Shown here in pieces: positions 54,708 to 63,773 of a stretch of 64,000 nucleotides of DNA. Origin of the DNA: Affinibrenneria salicis (GTDB taxonomy: Bacteria; Pseudomonadota; Gammaproteobacteria; Enterobacterales; Enterobacteriaceae). Below the pieces are notes generated by a model. That model saw only the letters and a list, made by a program, of their open reading frames with translations, was not told the DNA's origin and made no database searches. Both the position numbers and the translations under genes were made by a program. The stretch covers positions 1 to 64,000 of the forward strand of contig NZ_VYKJ01000009.1 of NCBI RefSeq assembly GCF_008710095.1. Direction: 5' to 3'. Numbering within the stretch: position 1 is the stretch's first letter; every line of letters starts with the position of its first letter.

Positions 54708-56399
54708 TTAGCCGGCGTCGCGCTGCCCGGCCGGCGCCGGCAGCGACGCTTCAATCAATGCATTCACCCGTTCGCGCAGGCGCAGCAGCGGCGCCGCCTG
54801 GTGAGGATAGCGTTTGAAGGTGATATCCATCCCCAGTTCCCGCTCAATCAACGCCAGCACCGTCGCCCGATCGGTCAGACTTTCCAGCAGCCGCAGCGCG
54901 CGCAGATCCTGCAGCCCCGCCTGCAATACCTTCAGACGCAGCGACTCCACCGGCGTCAGATCTTCACCCGGATAGACCAGAAAGGGATCGCCGGAGGGAA
55001 ACGCGTTGCCGCTGTCGGTCACCGCATAAGGATTGAGCCGGGCGCGCGAGTGGGCGCTGTTGTAGAAGTTATAGCCCCAGTGCAAAAAACCGCTGACGTT
55101 ATAGCGATAAAGCTGTACGCCCAAAATACGGTTGCGCGCCGAAGGCTGGGCAAAGAAACGGTTGGCCACCTCGGTTCGCTGTACGCAGCAGTAATAGGCC
55201 CACAGGTTGGGCACCTGGTGTTCAAGGAACGGCTCGAGATGATCGGTGGCCACCACCGGCGTTTCCACCAGTCCGCGCTGGTAAAAAGCGAAGTCCGACA
55301 GCGCGTCGAAAGTGCGGAAACCGTCCAGCAGCGGGCGCAGCGCGGCGCTGGCGCGCTGATAGGCGTCGATGTTCTCCAGCGTCGGCTCATCGGAGATATG
55401 GAACCACACACGCTGCTGCAGGCCGCGTTCGCGCCACCAGGCGGTGAGCGCCGGCAGCAGCGCCTGCAGAAAGCGCTGGTACTCTTCGCCGTGCGCATCG
55501 GTATGCCAGCCGAATAGCGGTCGCGTGCGGCCATCCACCTCGGCGATAATCTTCGGCGCGTGCGCCGCGCCCCACTGCGTGAACAGGTGCGCGATTTCGA
55601 AGTGCTCAATGCCCTCTTCCCGCGCCAGATCGACCCACTGCGCCAGCCGGCTGAAATCAAACAGATAGTCCTGCCCGACGCGCTTAACCCCAATCAGCTG
55701 CACCGTGGTGCGTTCGCCGCCCGGCGCGGTATCCAGCGGCGGCGTGAAGATCGGCGTCAGCAGCATGTTGACTCCGTGTTCCACCGCTTTGCGCACGAAA
55801 TTACGCACCGCCTGCCAGTACTGCGGGCTGAACACCGCGATCCGATAATAATCGGCCAGACAATCGCTATGCAGCCATTCCGTGTGCAGCAGGGTCTGCG
55901 CCGGCAGCGCGGCATCCACTACGTGCAGCGTGGCGCTGACGATCGCCAGCGGCTCGCCGGACTGTACGTCGAATACGCGCAGCGTCAGCGGATAATCGCC
56001 GCCCGGCAAACCTTGCGCCGGCGGCGTCAGGGTCAGCCACAGGCTGCCGTAATAGTTGCAGGCGGCGAAAAACCGGTTATCCGCCAGCGGCGCCAGCGGG
56101 TCGGGAAATAGCCCCGGCTCGGTGGTCAGATAGTTTTCATCCACCTCGGTATAGCAGGGAAAATGGCTGGGCACCGACTGTACCTGACGCACGCTAATCC
56201 AGGGCGCCAGCTCGCCGTCGAGCTGATAGCGTAATTCGCGCCGCGTTTCGTTATCTGTTTTATGCAGGCAATAGACGCCCTGCCAGGAATAACATTCATT
56301 ATTCAAACAGCTAAATGTATTTTGCTGCGTAAACGACGGCGCATTACGGCGATGAAATATCTTTTCCAGACAGTGGGTAAAAGAAAGTGACAGACGCAT
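54708..56399 (-). CDS. DUF4091-family protein, putative glycosidase-like
   Basis: A 563-residue protein. An N-terminal beta-rich part (residues about 60-170; LTLTPPAQGLPGGDYPLTLR) precedes a TIM-barrel-like DUF4091 region with FVRKAVEHGVNMLLTPIFTP, RVWFHISDEPTLENIDAYQR and ILGVQLYRYNVSGFLHWGYNF. Acidic residues in HISDEPT and the aromatic strands resemble a glycoside hydrolase active site, but no DUF4091 activity is established. No signal peptide is seen, so it should work in the cytoplasm on an imported sugar. Divergent from the sugar importer at 56862. Confidence 0.85.
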   Translation of the reverse strand: MRLSLSFTHCLEKIFHRRNAPSFTQQNTFSCLNNECYSWQGVYCLHKTDNETRRELRYQLDGELAPWISVRQVQSVPSHFPCYTEVDENYLTTEPGLFPDPLAPLADNRFFAACNYYGSLWLTLTPPAQGLPGGDYPLTLRVFDVQSGEPLAIVSATLHVVDAALPAQTLLHTEWLHSDCLADYYRIAVFSPQYWQAVRNFVRKAVEHGVNMLLTPIFTPPLDTAPGGERTTVQLIGVKRVGQDYLFDFSRLAQWVDLAREEGIEHFEIAHLFTQWGAAHAPKIIAEVDGRTRPLFGWHTDAHGEEYQRFLQALLPALTAWWRERGLQQRVWFHISDEPTLENIDAYQRASAALRPLLDGFRTFDALSDFAFYQRGLVETPVVATDHLEPFLEHQVPNLWAYYCCVQRTEVANRFFAQPSARNRILGVQLYRYNVSGFLHWGYNFYNSAHSRARLNPYAVTDSGNAFPSGDPFLVYPGEDLTPVESLRLKVLQAGLQDLRALRLLESLTDRATVLALIERELGMDITFKRYPHQAAPLLRLRERVNALIEASLPAPAGQRDAG

Positions 56400-56861
56400 A
56401 ATTGAGACTCATTTCATTAAAGCGGTAATAAATAATTGAGTTTCAGGCTAACGACTTTTATCCAGACAGACAATAGCCGGCAATAAAAATCTCGCCGAAG
56501 CCAGATTAAATCGATACGACAATAATTTTTTTCGCTTATTTTCGACCCTAAAATGAAAGCTTTCGCCCCCTGCACAATAAAAACAGTTTTAATCCCCATA
56601 ATGGTGCAACGGATTTATACGACTTTTAGCGCACTGATAGCAGGCCGCAACGCATTCTGTCGTGGGAAATTGTCGACAATGTTAATAAAAAGTGAACGAT
56701 TACAGCTTTCGTTTTCGGGTTTTTATCTTTCGATTTTAACAACAATGAAAGTTTTATGCCCTATTTTTGGGCAAAAGCCGGTGTATTGACAGGGTAAAAG
56801 TTAAGGGATAGAAAGAATTAACGTTACGAAAATCCTTATTTTCCGTACACCGGGGGAAGCC
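56400..56861. promoter_or_regulatory. Divergent promoter region with AgaR-like operator elements
   Basis: AT-rich and without a gene. AGCTTTCG occurs at 56558-56565 (inside the palindrome GAAAGCTTTC, 56555-56564) and 56704-56711. CTTTCG occurs at 56727-56732 and an ATGAAAG follows near 56745. Repeated CTTTCR elements with about 11-bp or 22-bp spacing are typical operators of DeoR proteins of the AgaR type. GCCC-TATTTTT-GGGC (56758-56772) is a further small hairpin. The purine-rich GGGGGAAG precedes the binding-protein start. Confidence 0.55.
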
Positions 56862-58115
56862 ATGTTAACTAAAAAAATTACAGGTCGTTTTCTTACGCAT
56901 TCGGCTATCGCAGCGGCGTTATTATTACCAGCCATGTCATACGCAGCTAATCAAATAACGTTACGCTATTCGGTATGGGACAGAAATCAATTACCCGCCG
57001 AGCAGGAAATCGCTAAACGATTTGAGCAACAGAATCCTGATATTAAAGTGGAAGTGGAATTAACGCCTGCCGCCCAATATTTTGTCAAACTGGACTCCGC
57101 CGCTGCCGGCGGCGTAGCGCCGGATATCTTCTGGATTAATATGCCTTATTTTGTCCAGTACGCGAAAAACGGCATTATGGAGCCGCTGACGCCTTATTTA
57201 AAAGACGGCAAAGTGAATTTAAACGACATCGTCGCCAGTTCGGTGCACGCCTATCAGTATCAGGGCCAGCAGATGGCGATCCCGCGCGACGTCGATTCCA
57301 TCGCCGTCTGGTACAACAAAAAACTGTTCGATCAGGCCGGCGTCAGCTATCCCACCAATGACTGGAACTGGGACGATCTGAAGAAGAAAGCCGGCGAACT
57401 GAAAAGCGGCCTGAAAGACAGCGCCTTCCCGCTGGTGATGGACCTGAGCATCGACGGTCAGGACAGCTATCTGAATATGCTGTTCCAGAAAGGCAACCAT
57501 ATCGTGCCGAAGGACGGCCAGCCGACCGACATCGCCAATGATAACGCCATCTGGGTCTACCAACAGATACAGGACATGATGAGCAGCGGTCTGATGCCCA
57601 GCGCGCAGCAGATGAGCGAAATCAAAACCGAAAACATCTTCCAGTCCAACCGCGCGGCGATGGTCTACGCCGGCTCCTGGCTGGCCGCGCCGTTCGCCAG
57701 CAATGAACTGATCAATGATCATATCGGCGTGGTGACGATGCCGAAGATCGACCGTCAGTCCGGCGTGGCGCATAGCCTGGCGTACGCCGTCTCCTCGCAC
57801 AGCGCGCACAAGCAGGAAGCCTGGAAATACATTGAGTTTATGAGCAGCGAAGCCTCGCAGGCCACGCTGGCCAAAGCGGTCATTCCGGCGAATAAAATCG
57901 CGGCCAAACAGTGGGCGGCCAACATCCAGAAAGTGGACGTCACGCCCTATATCGACACGCTCAACTTTACCGAAGCCTACCCGACCGCCGGCACCAACAC
58001 GCCTAAATGGCAAAATATGTGGATCGCCAGCCTGAAGAAAATCTTCATGGGCGCCGACGCGAAGAAAGAGATGGATAAATCGGTGAAAAAGATCGAACGC
58101 ATCATGGAGCAGTAA
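56862..58115 (+). CDS. Carbohydrate ABC importer substrate-binding protein
   Basis: A 417-residue protein of the MalE/UgpB-type solute-binding family 1. The signal peptide ends MSYA-ANQ. It is followed by ITLRYSVWDRNQLPAEQEIA, FEQQNPDIKVEVELTPAAQY, GVAPDIFWINMPYFVQYAKN, RAAMVYAGSWLAAPF and the C-terminal helical part. It binds a mono- or oligosaccharide in the periplasm. First gene of a five- to six-gene operon with short gaps. Specificity cannot be read; the downstream NagK-like kinase suggests an amino sugar. Confidence 0.92.
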   Translation: MLTKKITGRFLTHSAIAAALLLPAMSYAANQITLRYSVWDRNQLPAEQEIAKRFEQQNPDIKVEVELTPAAQYFVKLDSAAAGGVAPDIFWINMPYFVQYAKNGIMEPLTPYLKDGKVNLNDIVASSVHAYQYQGQQMAIPRDVDSIAVWYNKKLFDQAGVSYPTNDWNWDDLKKKAGELKSGLKDSAFPLVMDLSIDGQDSYLNMLFQKGNHIVPKDGQPTDIANDNAIWVYQQIQDMMSSGLMPSAQQMSEIKTENIFQSNRAAMVYAGSWLAAPFASNELINDHIGVVTMPKIDRQSGVAHSLAYAVSSHSAHKQEAWKYIEFMSSEASQATLAKAVIPANKIAAKQWAANIQKVDVTPYIDTLNFTEAYPTAGTNTPKWQNMWIASLKKIFMGADAKKEMDKSVKKIERIMEQ

Positions 58116-58193
58116 CGCACTCCGCCCGGCGCGCCGACCCGAAGGCGCGCCAGCGGCGAAAACGCACAGAAGTCACAGGTGAGGAATGGCAAC

Positions 58194-59135
58194 ATGTCGC
58201 TGGCAGAAACGGCTACGGTCACCATACAACAACAAAAAAATACCCCCCGCGCGGCGCTGAACCGTCTGGAACGCGCCGAACGTTTCTGGGGCTGGGTGAT
58301 GATCCTACCGCTGCTTATGGGTTTGACGGTGTTTTACTTCATCCCCTTTTTACAAAATATCTTTTACAGCTTTACCGATCTCAACCAGTTTATGAACTGG
58401 ACCACCATCAGCCTCGATAACTATATCAATCTGTTCGGGGATGATGATTTCTATATCGCCGCCTGGAACACGCTGTTCTACGTTGTGGTTTGCGTGCCGA
58501 TCAGTCTGGCGCTGTCGTTGCTGCTGGCGATCGGCCTTAATCAGCCCATTCGCGGCAAGGCGCTGCTGCGCACCCTGCTGTTTCTGCCGGCGGTGACCAT
58601 GCCCGCCGCGGTGGCGATGGTGTGGCAGTGGCTATTCAATAAAGATTTCGGTCTGGTCAATCAGGCGCTCGGCCTGCTGCACGTTGATCCGGTCGGCTGG
58701 CTGTCCGATCCGAATATGGTGCGCATCAGCGTGGCGATCATCATTATCTGGTCGTCGCTGGCGCTGAAGATCATCATCCTGCTGGCCGGTCTGCAGAATA
58801 TTCCGCGTCAGCTGTATGAGGCCGCCGATATCGACGGCATCGGCACGCTGCGCCGTTTCTTTTGCATCACGCTGCCGATGATGCTGCCTACGCTGTTCTT
58901 CGTCTCCGTGATGAGCTTTATCGAGATCCTGCAAATTTTCGACGTAGTGTTCCTGATGTTCGATCGCACGATGGTGGAGAGCGACGCCATGACCATCACT
59001 TATCTGTTCTACAAATATGCGTTCTACCTGCAGGACAAAGGCTACGCCACGGCGATCACCGTAGTGCTGTTCGCCGTCACGCTGCTGATCACGCTGGTGC
59101 AGATGATGATCGGCAAACGTCTGAAAGTGAGCTGA
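58194..59135 (+). CDS. Carbohydrate ABC importer permease 1 (UgpA/MalF-like)
   Basis: A 313-residue protein with six membrane helices and the EAA loop LYEAADIDGIGTLRRFFCITLP. The N-terminal cytoplasmic part (ETATVTIQQQKNTPRAALNR) precedes the first helix WGWVMILPLLMGLTVFYF. ATG 58194 is preferred because AGGTGAGG lies just upstream; the frame start at GTG 58179 sits inside that ribosome-binding site. Confidence 0.93.
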   Translation: MSLAETATVTIQQQKNTPRAALNRLERAERFWGWVMILPLLMGLTVFYFIPFLQNIFYSFTDLNQFMNWTTISLDNYINLFGDDDFYIAAWNTLFYVVVCVPISLALSLLLAIGLNQPIRGKALLRTLLFLPAVTMPAAVAMVWQWLFNKDFGLVNQALGLLHVDPVGWLSDPNMVRISVAIIIIWSSLALKIIILLAGLQNIPRQLYEAADIDGIGTLRRFFCITLPMMLPTLFFVSVMSFIEILQIFDVVFLMFDRTMVESDAMTITYLFYKYAFYLQDKGYATAITVVLFAVTLLITLVQMMIGKRLKVS

Positions 59136-59144
59136 GGATCCCTG

Positions 59145-59963
59145 ATGAATACAAGTAAAAAAACGCTGGTCTGGCTGTTTATGACGCTGGCGGCGCTGGC
59201 CTCGGTGATGCCGTTTATCTGGATGCTGATTACCTCGCTGAAAACTCAGGCGGAAAGCATCCAGATCCCGCCCACGCTGCTGCCGCAGCAGGCGAGTTTG
59301 CTGGCCTACGGCAGGATCATGCGCGAAATCCCGTTTGTCGATTTCTATATCAACTCGCTGCTGGCCACCTTTTTCACCGTCACGCTGCAGATGGTGATCG
59401 CCACCATGGCGGCCTACGGCTTCTCGCGCCTGCACTTTCGCGGCCGCGACCTGCTGTTCATGCTGTGCGTGTCGATCCTGATGGTGCCGAGCCAGGCGTT
59501 TCTCATCCCGCAGTTTCTGGTTATCCAGAAGATGGGGCTGGTGAACACCATCACCGGGCTGGTGCTGCCGGGCATCTTCAGTATTTACGTCACCTTTCTG
59601 CTGCGCCAGTTTTTCCTCGCGGTGCCGAAAGAGATGGAAGAGGCCGCGCTGATCGACGGCTACAGCCACTTCGCCATTTTCTGGCGCATTATGCTGCCGC
59701 TGATTCGGCCCGGCATTATCGCCTGCATCATCATCAACGGCCTGTGGAGCTGGAACAACCTGATGTGGCCGCTGATCGTCAACACCACCGCGGAGAAGCT
59801 GACGCTGCCGGTCGGGCTGGCCTCGCTCTCCAGCCGCGCCGGGGTGGAATACCCGCTGCTAATGGCCGGCGCGCTGATGGCGGTGATCCCGATGCTGATG
59901 CTGTTCATTCTTTTCCAACGATATTTTATCCAGGGCATCGCCAGCGCTGGCGTAAAAGGCTAA
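59145..59963 (+). CDS. Carbohydrate ABC importer permease 2 (UgpE/MalG-like)
   Basis: A 272-residue protein with six membrane helices, the conserved opening MPFIWMLITSLKT and the EAA loop EEAALIDGYSHFAIFWRIML. GAGG precedes the ATG. It lies 9 bp after permease 1 and pairs with it to form the transmembrane channel. Confidence 0.93.
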   Translation: MNTSKKTLVWLFMTLAALASVMPFIWMLITSLKTQAESIQIPPTLLPQQASLLAYGRIMREIPFVDFYINSLLATFFTVTLQMVIATMAAYGFSRLHFRGRDLLFMLCVSILMVPSQAFLIPQFLVIQKMGLVNTITGLVLPGIFSIYVTFLLRQFFLAVPKEMEEAALIDGYSHFAIFWRIMLPLIRPGIIACIIINGLWSWNNLMWPLIVNTTAEKLTLPVGLASLSSRAGVEYPLLMAGALMAVIPMLMLFILFQRYFIQGIASAGVKG

Positions 59964-59985
59964 CCGACAACACAAGGTAAATAAC

Positions 59986-61113
59986 ATGGCCGGTATTCAG
60001 TTAAACAATGTGAAGAAGGTTTACCCCAACGGCTTCCAGGCGCTGCACGGCGTCGATCTCGAGATTAAAGACGGCGAATTCATGGTGTTCGTCGGCCCGT
60101 CGGGCTGCGCTAAATCCACTCTGCTGCGCATGATCGCCGGGCTGGAAAGCGTTAGCGAAGGCCAGATCAAGATCCATGGCCGCTGCGTTAACGACACCAT
60201 GCCGAAAGATCGCGGCATCGCCATGGTGTTCCAGAATTACGCGCTCTACCCGCACATGACGGTCTACAGAAATATGGCGTTCGGTCTGATCGGCAAAGAG
60301 AGCAAAGAAGAGATCGATCGCCGGGTGCGCGACGCGGCGAAGAAACTGGAGATCACCAACCTGCTGCAGCGCAAGCCGGGCCAGCTGTCCGGCGGCCAGT
60401 GTCAGCGCGTGGCGGTCGGCCGCGCCATCGTGCGCAAACCGCGCGTTTTTCTGTTCGATGAGCCGCTTTCCAACCTGGACGCCCGGCTGCGCGTCTCCAT
60501 GCGCGTACAGCTGATCGAACTGCACAACCAGCTCAAACAGGCCGGCTCGGCGGCCACCATGGTGTACGTCACCCACGATCAGGTGGAAGCGATGACCATG
60601 GGCGACCGCATCTGCGTGATGAACCGCGGCAATATTATGCAGGTGGATAAACCCATCAATCTCTACCACCGGCCGGCCAACCGCTTTGTCGCCGGATTTA
60701 TCGGCAGCCCGTCGATGAACCTGCACGACCTGCCGCTGGAACGCGGCGCGCAAGGCGTCCAGCTGAGCCTCGGCGCCGAACATCGGCTGACGCTGCCGCC
60801 GCAGCTGGAGCGGCAGCTGGCGGACTATCCGCATCAGCGCGTCTGCCTGGGCATTCGCCCGGAATACCTGCGTCCGGGCGTTGCCGGCGACGGCAACTGT
60901 TTTCCAGCCAGGGTAGCCACCATCGAACGCATGGGCAACGAAGAGCTGCTGCACTGCGAGTTCGCCGGCCAGCGCTTTGTGATGCGCATCGCCTCGCAGC
61001 CCGAATGGGAGCCCAGCCTCGGCGAAACGATCCATCTGGCGTTCGATCTGACGCGCGCGCACCTGTTCGATGAGGCGAGCGGCCAGAATCTGTACAACGG
61101 CGCCGGCCAATAG
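59986..61113 (+). CDS. Carbohydrate ABC importer ATPase (UgpC/MalK-like) with altered Walker A
   Basis: A 375-residue protein. The nucleotide-binding domain shows a Walker A reading GPSGCAKSTLL, with alanine where almost all relatives have glycine before the catalytic lysine. The signature is LSGGQCQRVAVGRAIV, with cysteine in place of the usual arginine. Q-loop QNYALYPHMT, Walker B FLFDEPLSNLD and the H-loop VTHDQVEAMTMG are normal. The C-terminal TOBE/regulatory domain is complete (LGIRPEYLRPG). It energises the sugar importer. The minus-strand 407-codon frame is a shadow. Confidence 0.92.
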   Translation: MAGIQLNNVKKVYPNGFQALHGVDLEIKDGEFMVFVGPSGCAKSTLLRMIAGLESVSEGQIKIHGRCVNDTMPKDRGIAMVFQNYALYPHMTVYRNMAFGLIGKESKEEIDRRVRDAAKKLEITNLLQRKPGQLSGGQCQRVAVGRAIVRKPRVFLFDEPLSNLDARLRVSMRVQLIELHNQLKQAGSAATMVYVTHDQVEAMTMGDRICVMNRGNIMQVDKPINLYHRPANRFVAGFIGSPSMNLHDLPLERGAQGVQLSLGAEHRLTLPPQLERQLADYPHQRVCLGIRPEYLRPGVAGDGNCFPARVATIERMGNEELLHCEFAGQRFVMRIASQPEWEPSLGETIHLAFDLTRAHLFDEASGQNLYNGAGQ

Positions 61114-61230
61114 CGGAAAGGCGGCGGCCGGCGCGCGGAACACATCCTGTACGCATAACGCGCTCAGGGAACGAAGCTCGCGCGCCGGCCTGCCGGAAAG
61201 ATGAAAGCCACCAATATGGAGCACCCTGCA

Positions 61231-62523
61231 ATGTCACCTGCTCAACGCAACGACGATGCCGATCGCCCGGTAAGCGTGCTGGTCATCGGCGCCGGCGCGC
61301 GCGGCGAGATTTACTCGCGCTATGCGCTGGCGCACCCGCGACTGATGCGGGTGGTGGCGGTAGCCGAGCCGCGCGACGTCTACCGCCGGCAGTTCGTCGC
61401 CCAGCACGCCATCGCGCCGCACAACGTGTTCACCGACTGGCGGCAGGCCGAAGCGGCGGGAAAACTGGCCGACGCGGTGCTGATCTGCACCCAGGATACC
61501 CTGCATCTGCAGCCTGCGCTGGCCTTTGCCCGCCAGGGGTACGCAATGCTGCTGGAAAAACCGCTGTCGCCGGACGCCGACGAGTGCCGCGCCATCGTAC
61601 GCGAGGTGAAGCGCCAGGGGATCCTGTTTTCCGTCGGCCACGTACTGCGCTATACCCGCTATACCCAGCGGCTGAAACAGCTGCTTAACCAGCGGATTAT
61701 CGGCGACGTCGTCAGCCTGCAGCACCTGGAGCCGGTCGGTTACTGGCATCAGGCGCACTCATTCGTGCGCGGCAACTGGCGCAACGATCGCGAGGCCGCC
61801 TCGATGCTGCTGCAGAAGTCCTGTCACGATTTGGACTGGATTCGCTACATCATGGCGCAGCCGTGCGTGCAGGTCAGTTCGTTCGGCGGGCTGCACCACT
61901 TTCGCCGTCAGAATCAGCCGGCCGGCGCGGCGGACAACTGCATGGCGTGCGCGACGGAAGTGGAAAGCCGCTGTCCCTATTCCGCGCGGCGCATCTATCT
62001 GGGCGACGACTGCAAGGCTACGCCCGGCTTCCTGCGCGTACTGACGCCGGAGGTGGATCAGCCGCATCTGCAGGCGGCGCTGCGCGACGGCCCTTACGGC
62101 CGCTGCGTCTACCGCTGCGATAACAACGTGGTCGATCACCAGGTGGTGAACCTGCAGTTCGCCGGCAATCGCAGCGCCACCTTTACCATGACCGCCTTTA
62201 CCCGCATGGAAGATCGCAAAACGCGCATCTTCGGCAGCCGCGGCTGTCTGGAGGGGGACGGCCGCTACATCCGCGTGACCTCGTTTCTCGACGACGGCGA
62301 AACGGTCTACGACACGGAGCAGGACGCCGACGATCTGCACGCCATGTCGGGCCACGGCGGCGGCGACTATTACCTGATGCAGCACTTTATCGCCGCCGTC
62401 CGCGCCGGCGACCCCGCCCCGATCCTGTCCGGGCCGGCGGAAACGCTGGAAAGCCACCTGATGGTGTTCGCCGCCGAGCGCGCGCGCCGCGCCGGGGCGG
62501 TCATCAAACTAAGCGAGGCCTGA
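61231..62523 (+). CDS. Gfo/Idh/MocA-family oxidoreductase
   Basis: A protein of about 430 residues. The Rossmann motif VLVIGAGARGEIYSRYA is near the N-terminus, LLEKPLS is the conserved EKP catalytic lysine motif (about residue 108), and a cysteine-rich segment NCMACATEVESRCPYSARRI is shared with one subgroup of the family. It is probably an NAD(P)-dependent sugar oxidoreductase or a GH109-type NAD-dependent glycosidase. ATG 61231 is chosen because GGAG lies 9 bp upstream; ATGs at 61201 and 61216 are in frame and cannot be excluded. It follows the importer genes and precedes the kinase by 4 bp. Confidence 0.85.
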   Translation: MSPAQRNDDADRPVSVLVIGAGARGEIYSRYALAHPRLMRVVAVAEPRDVYRRQFVAQHAIAPHNVFTDWRQAEAAGKLADAVLICTQDTLHLQPALAFARQGYAMLLEKPLSPDADECRAIVREVKRQGILFSVGHVLRYTRYTQRLKQLLNQRIIGDVVSLQHLEPVGYWHQAHSFVRGNWRNDREAASMLLQKSCHDLDWIRYIMAQPCVQVSSFGGLHHFRRQNQPAGAADNCMACATEVESRCPYSARRIYLGDDCKATPGFLRVLTPEVDQPHLQAALRDGPYGRCVYRCDNNVVDHQVVNLQFAGNRSATFTMTAFTRMEDRKTRIFGSRGCLEGDGRYIRVTSFLDDGETVYDTEQDADDLHAMSGHGGGDYYLMQHFIAAVRAGDPAPILSGPAETLESHLMVFAAERARRAGAVIKLSEA

Positions 62524-62527
62524 TACC

Positions 62528-63442
62528 GTGCAAATACGTTATGGATTCGATATCGGCGGCACCAAGATCGAAATGGCCGCCTACGATGCGCGGCTCAACC
62601 AGCTGTTGTGCCGGCGCGTCAGCACCCCGACCGACGATTATCCGGCGTTTCTCGCCTGTATCGTCGGGCTGGTGACGCAGGCCGACAGAGAGCTGGACTG
62701 TCGCGGCAGCGTCGGCGTCGGCCTGCCGGGCATTACCGACCCGGTTAGCCGCCGGCAGCTGTCGGTCAACGTCCCCTGTCTGAACGGTCGCCTGCTGGCC
62801 GACGATCTGGCGCGTGAACTGGCGCGCCCGGTGGCCATCGACAACGACTGCCGCTGTTTCGCCCTGTCCGAGGCCCGTACCGAACAGACCGGCCATCTGT
62901 CGGTGGTGTTCGGCGCCATTCTCGGCACCGGCGCCGGCGGCGGGCTGGTGATCGACCAACAGTTGCATCGCGGCAAAAACGGTCTGGCCGGCGAATGGGG
63001 CCACACGCCGATCTCCGCCCGTCTGGCGCTGCGTTACGACCTGCCGCTGTTTGACTGCAGCTGCGGACTGAGCGGCTGTTTCGAGCGCTACGTGTCCGGC
63101 AGCGGTCTGCTGGCGCTGAGCCGCCATTTCGGCCATCACGCCGACAGCGTACCGGCGCTGATCGCCAGCTACCGCCAGGGCGATCCGCTGGCGCAGCGCC
63201 TGATAACCATCTTCGTGGATATCCTGGCCGGCGCGCTGGCCGGTCTGCAGCTGCTGCTGGATGTGGACGCTTTTGTGCTGGGCGGCGGTTTATCCAACGT
63301 CGAAGAACTCTATCGCCTGCTGCCGCCGGCGATGCGCGGCTGGCTGCTGCCAGGCGCCGAACCGGCCGCGATCTGCGCGCCGGTGTACGGCGACAGCAGC
63401 GGCGTACGCGGCGCGGCGCTGCTATGCCCGACACGGCAATAA
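62528..63442 (+). CDS. ROK-family sugar kinase, NagK-like
   Basis: A 304-residue protein starting at GTG 62528. It contains the ATP-binding FDIGGTKIEMAAYD, GVGLPGITDP, the catalytic aspartate in AIDNDCRCFALSEA, GTGAGGGLVI, EWGHTP and the zinc-binding CSCGLSGCFERYVSGSG, as in E. coli NagK (CGCGQHGCIENYLSG). The overall order is that of N-acetylglucosamine/N-acetylmannosamine-type kinases, so an amino sugar is the likely substrate. It completes the catabolic operon: import, oxidation or hydrolysis, phosphorylation. Confidence 0.88.
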   Translation: MQIRYGFDIGGTKIEMAAYDARLNQLLCRRVSTPTDDYPAFLACIVGLVTQADRELDCRGSVGVGLPGITDPVSRRQLSVNVPCLNGRLLADDLARELARPVAIDNDCRCFALSEARTEQTGHLSVVFGAILGTGAGGGLVIDQQLHRGKNGLAGEWGHTPISARLALRYDLPLFDCSCGLSGCFERYVSGSGLLALSRHFGHHADSVPALIASYRQGDPLAQRLITIFVDILAGALAGLQLLLDVDAFVLGGGLSNVEELYRLLPPAMRGWLLPGAEPAAICAPVYGDSSGVRGAALLCPTRQ

Positions 63443-63773
63443 AAAACAATGAAAGGCCGCGCCAGGAAAATAAACGGACGGCGCTTTCACAGCAGATTTA
63501 TTTATTCACCCGCGGTGAACGATTTCCGCCGGATAAATAACGGATTATCAGTTTTCAGTTATTTTTCTCCAGCTTTCGGTTGATTGAAAAATGAAAGTAA
63601 AAAATTAAATAACTAGTTGATTGATAAGTATATTTTTAATTTTATTGGTTGCATTTCATTGTTTCGCTTGCTGTAATCCGCCACGAACAACTGAAAGCGC
63701 AAGCGACCGGACTCGCCACGCCATACGATGACGCGGAGCGCTCCGGTTACAGCAAAATCAGGGGTCAGCATTA
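63443..63773. promoter_or_regulatory. Promoter region of the AgaR-like gene with the shared AGCTTTCG element
   Basis: No gene is seen. AGCTTTCGG at 63571-63579 and AATGAAAG at 63590-63597 form the same type of repeated element as the region 56555-56750 in front of the importer, which points to self-control by the regulator at 63774. AT-rich sequence around 63600-63660 is the likely promoter. Confidence 0.5.

Noticed and set aside
58632..59669. 345-codon minus-strand frame
   Set aside because: Antisense across two permease genes; composition dominated by Q, H, R and D, typical of the reverse frame of membrane-protein codons.
60001..61224. 407-codon open frame on the minus strand
   Set aside because: Antisense shadow of the sugar-importer ATPase, whose motifs are unmistakable on the plus strand.
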